Origin: MVRV01 sp964469905
Lineage (GTDB): Bacteria > Desulfobacterota > Syntrophia > Syntrophales > Smithellaceae
DNA length: 64,000 bases
Reading direction: 5' to 3'
Assembly (NCBI GenBank): GCA_964469905.1
Contig: CAYXZW010000005.1
Coordinates: 1-64,000, forward strand
Below the pieces are notes generated by a model that was not told the origin of the DNA, made no database searches, and saw only the letters and a list, made by a program, of their open reading frames with translations. Both the position numbers and the translations under genes were made by a program. Shown here piece after piece: positions 8,058 to 15,208 of the stretch (position 1 is its first letter; each line of letters starts with the position of its first letter).

Positions 8058-8888
8058 CTATGTCCTGTAAATGACTGTGCCAACAGGCTTGCCATTAAGA
8101 GCCTTGGTAAGATTTCCTTTCTCCAGACCATTGATGATTTGAATCTTATTCAGCACCTCGCTGTTTTGCAGGATTTCCAGGCAAGGCCGTTCGATGACCA
8201 GATCATCCAGTTCCATTGCCAGAAGATCTTTCACGCTTATTTCAGGAATAAACGATGCCTTGCTGTTTTTCTTCGGATCATCCGTATAAAGCCCCGTCTC
8301 GTCTTTGACGAAAATGCAGCTGCGGGCGCCGATTAAATTGGCGATTATCAGCGTACCCACATCAGTGCGATGAATGGGAATGCGAGACTTTGTAACGGGC
8401 AGAGCAAAATAATCGTAAGGCGGCATACCGTGCATCACAGGAATACAATCCTGTGCAAAGTAATTGGATAACTTTGTGACTTCGTCATGTCCGATCTTAA
8501 TGCCGCCCCAGGGAGCAAGGAGTGTCGAAACCAGCAGGGCGTTCTGTTCAGAAACGGAACTTCCGAATTTCGCAATGATGCCGGTCGGCATACCCAACTC
8601 AAGCCCGATCGAGTAGATATGACGACTACGGGTGCCGCCGCCCGTCGTCAGAAGGATTTTGTGTTTTTTCTTATTTGATACAACCTCCTTCATGATAGCG
8701 GGCAGCGCTTTAATACCGCGATCGCAGATGGATTGCCCTCCAATCTTGACTATATTGACATCAGGGAAAAGCCTTTGCTGGGGTGCAATCTTAAGGTTTT
8801 CCATAAATGTTTTGCCCACTAGACTCTCACCCATGAGCTTGCTTTTCACATGCAACCTTCGTCCGTCTCGTTCTCTATACAGTGCCAT
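8058..8888 (-). CDS. Molybdenum storage protein-like subunit (amino acid kinase fold)
   Basis: MoSto of Azotobacter stores polynuclear Mo/W oxide clusters in an ATP-dependent cage of two UMP-kinase-like subunits. This 276-residue protein has the same size and fold signals: VNIVKIGGQSICDRG, ILLTTGGGTRSRHIY, the acidic-site loop SRIPIHRTDVGTLIIANLIGA and CIFVKDETGLYTDDPKK. Only one subunit gene is present here, so it may form a homo-oligomer or use a partner elsewhere. It is the third gene of a minus-strand operon, 5 bases after the 75-residue gene. The neighbouring modABC and FDH genes favour a metal-storage role over an ordinary uridylate kinase. Confidence 0.82.
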   Translation of the reverse strand: MALYRERDGRRLHVKSKLMGESLVGKTFMENLKIAPQQRLFPDVNIVKIGGQSICDRGIKALPAIMKEVVSNKKKHKILLTTGGGTRSRHIYSIGLELGMPTGIIAKFGSSVSEQNALLVSTLLAPWGGIKIGHDEVTKLSNYFAQDCIPVMHGMPPYDYFALPVTKSRIPIHRTDVGTLIIANLIGARSCIFVKDETGLYTDDPKKNSKASFIPEISVKDLLAMELDDLVIERPCLEILQNSEVLNKIQIINGLEKGNLTKALNGKPVGTVIYRT

Positions 8889-8893
8889 AGTTT

Positions 8894-9121
8894 TTATTCC
8901 TTCACCTCAATCTCATCTTCCTTAACCTTGCCGTCTTTGGGTGCTTTGATCAGCACCAGATCAGCGCCGACGGAAGCGGCGATTTCTTCCAGTTCTTTTT
9001 TTCTTAGATGATCGGCATAAAATGTGATGTTCAAATCAGCAACAGCCACCAGCTTGAAGCGTGGTTTCTTTTCTTTGGTTCCCACTTTATGCCGCTCACG
9101 GTAAAAAATCTTCCCTGCCAT
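8894..9121 (-). CDS. Conserved-looking 75-residue protein of the Mo-storage operon
   Basis: I do not recognise a family. The protein is small, basic at the N-terminus (MAGKIFYRERHKVGTKEKKPRF) and acidic at the C-terminus (KEDEIEVKE). A central segment, FKLVAVADLNITFYADHLRKKELEEIAASVGADLVLI, is predicted strand-helix-strand. There is no signal peptide or cysteine. GGAGGTG precedes the ATG. It lies 12 bases after the TiaS-like gene and 5 bases before the storage-protein gene, so it is probably a partner or adaptor of one of them. Confidence 0.75.
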   Translation of the reverse strand: MAGKIFYRERHKVGTKEKKPRFKLVAVADLNITFYADHLRKKELEEIAASVGADLVLIKAPKDGKVKEDEIEVKE

Positions 9122-9133
9122 AGTGACACCTCC

Positions 9134-9865
9134 CTAATTTTTTTGTTTGTCAGGGTTTCGTTTTTCTCCCAGGCTTTCCCACAGACCAGCACCTGTAGGT
9201 TTTACGGGGAGTACTACCTCATGCCCCCAAAGCCTTGGCCTCAACCAACATCTTGTATCCACTATATCTTCCGGACGAGGACAACAGGCATCCCGATCCA
9301 GAGAAACCACCCGGATACCAGTTTGACTTAGCTGGTTGACGGTTACCCGGCTGGGAATCTCTCTTAAGTTTGCATACTCAATAAAGCGGCCGCTCCAGCC
9401 CGATGCCGTAAGGCCGACTGCCGCTGCGGCTCCAATTATGCCGTCGTTTGTCCCACCGTGGCCAGATAGATGGGCTGCACCCACTGCTTGCCTGGCGTCG
9501 CTCTGGGAGACGACTTTAGCCGTGCACAAGAGGCCGAAGGATATAAGCGCAGACAGGGCCGGATGACCTTCGCCAACCAAACAAATACCGGGATCACTTC
9601 CCGGTGAAGACATTTTTTCCAGATGAGTAATAGCTGATCTTTTCAACGCTTCGACAAAAGACACGTCGGGACATTCTACCACAACACAGGCCGAACTGTT
9701 ATGGGATGTATAAGGTATACCCGGGTCAATAAGCAACTGCTGTCTGACAACACCCCACATTTTACATTCCGGAGGGAGGAACTGTTCATATCGTCGGGCC
9801 AGCTTTCCGGTCCCCATCTCCGATCCCAAAACATCCGTATCATCAAAGCCGATATAAATTCGCAT
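9134..9865 (-). CDS. TiaS-like protein (tRNA-Ile2 agmatinylcytidine synthase N-terminal domain family)
   Basis: The protein starts with IYIGFDDTD, the signature of archaeal TiaS, and has the second family region SGHGGTNDGIIGAAAAVG (compare GTRGVIGALAAIG). At 243 residues it lacks the OB-fold and zinc ribbon that bind tRNA in TiaS. Bacteria use TilS for the same wobble position, so it is unlikely to make agmatidine. An ATP-dependent kinase-like activity on another substrate is possible. It is the first gene of the operon with the 75-residue and molybdenum-storage proteins. A purine-rich AAGGAAAAGG precedes the ATG. Confidence 0.72.
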   Translation of the reverse strand: MRIYIGFDDTDVLGSEMGTGKLARRYEQFLPPECKMWGVVRQQLLIDPGIPYTSHNSSACVVVECPDVSFVEALKRSAITHLEKMSSPGSDPGICLVGEGHPALSALISFGLLCTAKVVSQSDARQAVGAAHLSGHGGTNDGIIGAAAAVGLTASGWSGRFIEYANLREIPSRVTVNQLSQTGIRVVSLDRDACCPRPEDIVDTRCWLRPRLWGHEVVLPVKPTGAGLWESLGEKRNPDKQKN

Positions 9866-9878
9866 TTTCCTTTTCCTT

Positions 9879-9931
9879 AGGGGCCGTTAAGAAATAACTA
9901 TTACAATACTAACTATTGCGTTACGGCCCCT
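9879..9931 (-). promoter_or_regulatory. 5'-leader hairpin abutting the SD of the TiaS-like/Mo-storage operon
   Basis: On the minus strand, AGGGGCCGT (9931-9923) pairs with ACGGCCCCT (9887-9879), a 9-bp GC-rich stem with a 35-base loop. The 3' arm ends directly before the purine-rich ribosome binding site and 13 bases before the ATG. The loop contains two direct copies of TAACTATT (plus strand, 9895-9902 and 9910-9917). It could be a translational control element. Confidence 0.5.
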
Positions 9932-9986
9932 TATGCCGATTACGTTATTAAATGTTACAGTTTTTGTTGAACAACGGCTTAGTGTC

Positions 9987-10029
9987 AGTGGTTGAACTAT
10001 AAAGTTGGGTGTTTTGTATGTCAACCACT
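9987..10029. repeat. Perfect 9-bp inverted repeat in the divergent FDH/Mo-storage region
   Basis: AGTGGTTGA (9987-9995) and TCAACCACT (10021-10029) are exact inverses separated by 25 bases. No T-run follows. It may be an operator or an RNA hairpin. The surrounding 638 bases (9866-10503) contain no gene. Confidence 0.5.
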
Positions 10030-10254
10030 TAATAATGACTTTTAATATTATGTTGGCATTTATTGATTAATCTCCCTAGTGTAAAGCGTATTTTCTAACC
10101 AGTACGCAGGCACTTATCAAAACGGTGCGTTTGGCCTGGTGACCATGGTCAAATTGAACTCTTTTACACTTTTTATTTTTATGACCAAAAGTCATTTATC
10201 TTAATTTGGACACTCCCTCAACTCGGCATGTATTCGATCTCATTGTCATTTACA

Positions 10255-10274
10255 TTATGTCATAATTGACATAA
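10255..10274 (+). promoter_or_regulatory. Perfect palindromic operator upstream of fdnG
   Basis: TTATGTCA-N4-TGACATAA is an exact 8-bp inverted repeat. It matches the site at 1410-1429 before fdhA. Its centre lies about 72 bases before the start point expected from the promoter at 10302-10330, typical of an activator that contacts RNA polymerase. Further GTCA/TGAC half-sites lie nearby (ATGAC-N5-GTCAT at 10177-10198). Confidence 0.6.
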
Positions 10275-10301
10275 ACCGATGAAATTACTCATTATTTACC
10301 G

Positions 10302-10330
10302 TTGACATTAGTCCTCATTAAATATATATG
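10302..10330 (+). promoter_or_regulatory. Sigma-70-type promoter of fdnGHI
   Basis: A perfect -35 box TTGACA (10302-10307) is followed after 17 bases by TATATG (10325-10330). The expected transcript starts near 10337 and would include the whole structured leader at 10374-10458. Confidence 0.5.
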
Positions 10331-10373
10331 CTTTGACCTAGTTAAAGAGTTAATTTCGGGAAAAAGGCCTTGT

Positions 10374-10458
10374 TCTTTATCCTTGGTTTTTCCCAAACAG
10401 CTTTATGGCTGAAAGCTATTTGCAGTTTGGGGAGCAACTTTCTTACAAAGGATAAAGA
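10374..10458 (+). ncRNA. Structured 5'-leader RNA of fdnG, riboswitch candidate
   Basis: Three nested helices can be read directly. P1 is 11 bp (TCTTTATCCTT 10374-10384 with AAGGATAAAGA 10448-10458). P2 is 7 bp (CCCAAAC 10392-10398 with GTTTGGG 10425-10431). P3 is 6 bp (AGCTTT 10399-10404 with AAAGCT 10412-10417) with loop ATGGCTG, stacked directly on P2. An asymmetric internal loop separates P1 from P2. It ends 30 bases before the fdnG ribosome binding site. I could not match it to the Moco motif or another known class. Confidence 0.6.
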
Positions 10459-10503
10459 TCATTAAAAAGAATATATAAATTATAGTGAAAGGAGAAGGAT
10501 TTC

Positions 10504-13500
10504 ATGAACGTCAGCAGAAGAGGTTTCTTGAAGATTTCCGGAGCTGTGGTGGCGACAAGCGGATTAGGCATCAGCCTTAAGCCGGTAGCCGCGCATGCCC
10601 AGCCCTTGAAAATCAAATACGCCAAAGAAACCACAACCGTTTGTCCTTACTGCTCTGTCGGATGCAGTATTATCGTATCCGTGCGCGACGGCAAGGTTAT
10701 CAACACCGAGGGGGACCCCGATAGTCCCATCAACAGAGGTGCTCTTTGCAGCAAGGGCGGTTCGATCTATCAAATGGCCGTCAACGAGAATCGTCTGGGT
10801 AAACCGCTTTACCGTGCTCCTTTCGCGACTGCGTGGAAAGAAGTTGAGTGGGAATGGGCCCTGGACAAAATTGCCAAAAACGTCAAGAAAAGCAGAGATG
10901 CCAGCTTCAAAAAAACAAACGATAAAGGAGAAGTCGTCAATCGCACAGAGGGTATTGCTTCTGTCGGCAGCGCGGCGATGGACCTCGAAGAATGCTTTAC
11001 GTACCAAAAATTCCTGAGGGGGTTGGGCCTTGTTTATATTGAACATCAGGCCCGTATCTGACACAGCCCAACTGTACCGGCTCTGGCAGAGTCGTTCGGA
11101 CGCGGCGCAATGACCAACCACTGGAATGATTTTAAAAACAGTGACGTAATTCTGATTATGGGAAGCAATCCGGCTTCCAACCATCCCGTTGCTTTCAAGT
11201 GGATACAGGAGGCTATCGACAAGAGAGGCGCAAAACTGATCTGTGTGGACCCGCGGTTCACTCAATCGGCAGCTAAAGCTCACCTCTATGCCCCCTTACG
11301 ATCAGGCACCGATATCGCTTTCTTAGGCGGTATGATCAAATTTATCCTCGATAAAAATCTGATTCACCATGAATATGTAGTCAACTACACCAACGCTTCT
11401 TTCCTGGTAAATCCAGCTTTTAAAATGCCGGGAGATAATAAAGGTGTGTTCTCCGGATTGGTGTCCGGCAAGTATGAAAAAGACACCTGGTCGTATCAGA
11501 CAGATGCAGAAGGCGTCATTAAAAAAGATAAGACGCTTAAAGATCCCAACTGTGTTTTCCAGCTGATGAAAAAACACTATTCCCGTTATAACACGAAAAT
11601 TGTTTCGCGGATTACCGGGACACCCGAAGACAAACTTCTGGAAGTTTACAAAATTTACAGTTCCACGGGAAAACCGGACAAGGCCGGTGTTGAGCTTTAC
11701 GCTATGGGCTGGACACAGCATACCGTAGGTGTACAAAACATCCGGACTATGTGCATCATCCAGCTGCTTTTGGGCAACATGGGTATTGCCGGCGGCGGAG
11801 TCGCTGCCATGAGAGGTGAATCCAACGTTCAGGGCTCTACTGATCACGGGCTTCTGTTCCATATCTGGCCCGGCTATCTGGGAGCGCCGACGGCATCACT
11901 AAAGACACTTAAAGATTTTAATGAAAAGCGGACTCCGAAAACCAAGGAGAAAGACAGCCTTAACTGGTGGAAGAATACTCCCAAATATTCGGCCAGCTTC
12001 CTGCGTTCCATGTACGGAACAAATCTGACCATTGATGACGCCTATCAAGTCATGCCCAAACTCGACGACGGCGGCAATTATTCCTGGCTGACGATCTTCG
12101 ACCAGATGTATAAAGGCAAGTTCACCGGCTTCTTTGCCTGGGGAATGAATCCCGCCTGCAGCGGCGCTCATTCCAATAAAACCCGCCAGGCCATGACCAA
12201 ACTCGACTGGATGGTCAACGTCAATTTGTTTGACAACGAAACCGGCTCTTTCTGGCGCGGTCCGGGAATGGACCCCACTAAAATAAAGACGGAAGTCTTC
12301 ATGCTTCCCGCCGCTTCTTCCATTGAAAAGGAAGGCAGCATCGCCAACAGCGGCCGTTTAATGCAGTGGCGTTATAAGGCCATCAATCCGGTTGGTTTAT
12401 CCAAACCAGACGGGGATATTATGAGCGAAATTTTCTTCAAAATTCGTGATCTTTACGCCGCTCAGGGCGGTCCGCTGAAAGAAGCAATCACGAAACTTAC
12501 CTGGCCCTACGGCAAAAAAGTAGGTCATGAATTCCATTATGAACCCCGCACAGTAGCCAAGGAGATTAATGGCTACTTCCTGGAAAACAAGAAACTGGAA
12601 AATCCGACGAAAAAAGGTGAGTTCAAGGAATTTAAAAAGGGCGACCTTGTTCCGACTTTCGCCTGGCTCCAGGCTGACGGTTCCACTTCTTCGGGCTGCT
12701 GGGTTTACTGCGGTTCCGTTAATGAAAAAGCTAATCTCGCCATGCGCAGAATTTCCAAAGACACCTCGGGCATCGGTCTGCATTCCGAGTGGGCATGGTG
12801 CTGGCCGATTAACCGCCGCATCATTTACAATGGCGCTTCGGTTGATCCTAAAGGCAACCCCTGGGATCCTAAACGGGCGGTTATCAAATGGGATGGTGAA
12901 AAATGGACCGGTGACGTTCCCGATGGTGTCGGCAATCCCGGTTCCGGCCGGCCGCCGTTCATAATGAAACCGGACGGTGTGGCCAGTCTCTATGGTCCGG
13001 GCTTAGCCGACGGTCCTTTCTCCGAACACTATGAACCTCTGGAGTGTCCGGTGGAGAAAAATCTTATGTCGCCGCAGAAGAACAATCCGGCCATTAAGCG
13101 TTTCGACACCAGCGGCGTCGGCTCCGATATGGACGTTTATTCCGGTGTCGCCACTTGCGATCCGCGTTTCCCATTCATCGGCACAACTTATCGTGTCAGT
13201 GAACATTGGCAAACCGGTGTTCTCACCCGCTGGTGTCCGTGGCTGGCGGAAATGCAGCCGGGCATGTTTGTAGAGATAAGTCAGGAACTGGCCAAAGAAA
13301 GAGGTATTGTCAACGGCGATAAGTGTGTAGTTAAATCCGCACGTGGTGAAGTGGAAGCAACAGCAATAGTCACTCCCCGTTTCAAGCCATTTAACATTGA
13401 TGGAAGCACAATTCATGAGGTGGGCATTCCCTGGCATTATGGCTGGATCACGACAGCCGACAGGAAGTATGAACCAAATGACAAGAAACCGGAAGTACAC

Positions 13501-13611
13501 ACCTTCGGTGATGCCGCAAATATTTTAACATCGACCATCGGTGACGCTAACACCATGATCCCGGAGAGCAAAGCTTTCATGGTCAATGTTGCGAAGAAGG
13601 GGGTGAAGTAA
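10504..13611 (+). CDS. fdnG: Periplasmic formate dehydrogenase alpha subunit, selenoprotein (FdnG type)
   Basis: This is the catalytic subunit of a membrane-bound FDH that oxidises formate in the periplasm. The 1035-residue frame runs through a TGA at 11059-11061 read as selenocysteine (Sec186, context HQARI-U-HSPTV). A Tat signal (SRRGFLK) at residues 4-10 with a hydrophobic stretch and AHAQ cleavage site marks export as a folded protein. The [4Fe-4S] motif CPYCSVGC follows at about residues 49-56, then the molybdopterin domains, with the dinucleotide-binding domain near the C-terminus (HWQTGVLTRWCPWLAEMQPGMFVEIS). AAAGGAGAAGG precedes the ATG. Its stop codon is one base before the FeS subunit. 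Mo or W as the metal is not decided by the sequence. Confidence 0.96.
11062..11100 (+). promoter_or_regulatory. SECIS element of fdnG
   Basis: CTGTACC (11072-11078) and GGCAGAG (11085-11091) form an imperfect stem with loop GGCTCT, beginning 17 bases after the UGA. Position and loop resemble the fdhA element (loop GGTCT), although two stem pairs are mismatched. Confidence 0.7.
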
Positions 13612-13612
13612 T

Positions 13613-14413
13613 ATGGCCGAGAAAATTAAATTATACGATGACTCCAAATGTACCGCTTGTCGCGGCTGCCAGCTGGCCTGCAAACAGTGGAACGGCCTGA
13701 AAGCCGGACAAACGATGAACACCGGCACATACCAGAATCCGCCTTCTCTGCAGCCTAACACCTATATGATGATCCATTATCAGGATTATGTTGACCCCAA
13801 GGGTGATGTAAAATGGCTTTTCCGCAAAGAAGCTTGTATGCATTGTACCGACGCGGCTTGTGTCACGGTTTGCCCCAGTGGCGCTCTTTACTACAATAAA
13901 GAATTTAAGACCGTCGGGTTAAACCATGAAAAGTGCATTGGCTGTAAGGAATGCGTTGCCGCATGTCCGTTTGAAGTTCCCCGTTATGATTCCAAAACGG
14001 AGAAAGTTTATAAATGCGATATGTGTGAAAGTCGCATTACTAATGGTCTGGATCCGGCTTGTGTCAAGGCTTGTCCCACCGGAGCCCTTAAATGGGGAGA
14101 CAAAGAAGCAATACTGGGCGCAGCTACCAAACGTAAACAGGATTTAGGAGTCCTCGCCTCCACTTATGGTGACAAGTTTGTGGGCGGAACTCATTTTATG
14201 TACGTCTTGAAAGAAAATCAGGCCGTTTACGCAGGGCTCATGAAGGACCCCAAAGTGCCTTTCTCAGTTAGTGTCTGGAAGAGCTGGTTAAAGCCGCTTA
14301 GTCTGCTGGCCGCAGGAGGAGTTCTGGCAGGTTCGTTCCTCCACTATATTCTGCATGGGCCGAAGAGACCCGATCCGGAAACAAATGATGAAAAGACGGA
14401 AGGAGGAAAGTAA
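13613..14413 (+). CDS. fdnH: Formate dehydrogenase iron-sulfur (beta) subunit
   Basis: FdnH carries electrons from FdnG through four [4Fe-4S] clusters to the cytochrome b. The 266-residue protein has CTACRGCQLACKQW near the start, CMHCTDAACVTVCP, CIGCKECVAACPFEVP and CDMCESRI...CVKACPTGAL, sixteen cluster cysteines in the expected four groups. A single membrane anchor lies at about residues 225-247 (LSLLAAGGVLAGSFLHYIL). It is one base downstream of fdnG, with GAAGGGGGTG as ribosome binding site inside the fdnG end. Confidence 0.96.
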   Translation: MAEKIKLYDDSKCTACRGCQLACKQWNGLKAGQTMNTGTYQNPPSLQPNTYMMIHYQDYVDPKGDVKWLFRKEACMHCTDAACVTVCPSGALYYNKEFKTVGLNHEKCIGCKECVAACPFEVPRYDSKTEKVYKCDMCESRITNGLDPACVKACPTGALKWGDKEAILGAATKRKQDLGVLASTYGDKFVGGTHFMYVLKENQAVYAGLMKDPKVPFSVSVWKSWLKPLSLLAAGGVLAGSFLHYILHGPKRPDPETNDEKTEGGK

Positions 14414-14414
14414 A

Positions 14415-15068
14415 ATGAAAAAAGGAATGATTTTAGTCACTTCCGGCTACGAAAGATTTGTGCACTGGATGCTGGCCATTTCCTGCCTGCTTTTATGCTA
14501 CACAGGAATGGGGATGATGTATCAAGAACTGAACTTTTTCGGCGCCATTATGGGTGGATTAAAGGGTTTGAAAGTTGTGCATAACATTACGGGTGTGGTT
14601 TTTGGAGTGGCGCTTCTTCTGGCCATCCAGATGTGGTGGAAAGAAGCCGGCGTGTTTGTTTTCCCGGAAGATCTCGACTGGATTCTAACGGCGGGCGGTT
14701 ATCTGTGGCATGTGGACAAAGTACCGGAAACTGGTAAATACAACCCCGGCCAGAAGATGTTTTTTCTGACCGTGGCGGCCTTTGGCCTGCTCATGTTGGT
14801 CACCGGATTCTTTATGTGGTTTCCGGAATACTTTCCTTTAGGGATAGAAATGCTGCGCTGGCTGTATCCATTACATGCTTTGGGCTTTTTAGTGATCTTC
14901 GCTTTCTTCTTCGTCCATCTGTACCTGGGTACCATTGGTAACCCCGGTACCGTTCAGGCGATGATCAGCGGCTGGGTAACCCGTAACTGGCTCAAAAAGC
15001 AGCATCCCAAATGGCTCAAGGAAATGGAACATGAGGGAACACTGATAGTTTTCGACGGGAAAAAGTAA
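14415..15068 (+). CDS. fdnI: Formate dehydrogenase cytochrome b (gamma) subunit
   Basis: This membrane subunit passes electrons to the quinone pool. The 217-residue protein has four membrane segments and heme-ligand histidines in HWMLAISCLLLCYTG, HNITGVVFGVALL and LHALGFLVIFAFFFVH. ATG 14415 is chosen because GGAAGGAGG lies just upstream; an in-frame codon at 14355 would overlap fdnH by 59 bases. The final 200 bases are 95.5% identical to 1-200, which implies a recent duplicate or gene conversion between two FDH operons. A strong terminator follows. Confidence 0.95.
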   Translation: MKKGMILVTSGYERFVHWMLAISCLLLCYTGMGMMYQELNFFGAIMGGLKGLKVVHNITGVVFGVALLLAIQMWWKEAGVFVFPEDLDWILTAGGYLWHVDKVPETGKYNPGQKMFFLTVAAFGLLMLVTGFFMWFPEYFPLGIEMLRWLYPLHALGFLVIFAFFFVHLYLGTIGNPGTVQAMISGWVTRNWLKKQHPKWLKEMEHEGTLIVFDGKK

Positions 15069-15096
15069 CTCTGGAAGTCACTGAGTTACTTTTTTT

Positions 15097-15129
15097 AAAG
15101 GCCTGGAGTGTTTTGCTCCAGGCCTTTTT
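15097..15129 (+). terminator. Strong rho-independent terminator of fdnGHI
   Basis: A perfect 12-bp stem, AAAGGCCTGGAG (15097-15108) and CTCCAGGCCTTT (15116-15127), with a 7-base loop is followed by T residues. It may also serve the convergent kinase gene. Confidence 0.93.
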
Positions 15130-15208
15130 AGTGAGACTCCAAGTCCACAAGCAAAGCGAAGCGGGACAAGTGACACCATTAACGCAAGTGCTGCGCCGTG
15201 AACTGCCT

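Noticed and set aside
9134..9865. True TiaS that makes agmatidine on tRNA-Ile2
   Set aside because: The OB-fold and zinc ribbon needed for tRNA binding are missing and bacteria use TilS/lysidine.
9940..10440. Sigma-54 promoter for fdnG
   Set aside because: TGGC...TTGC-like stretches (for example 10406-10423) have 13 instead of 10 bases between GG and GC.
10374..10458. Known Moco riboswitch
   Set aside because: The element is too short and its helices do not fit the Moco motif as I remember it; a covariance search would settle this.
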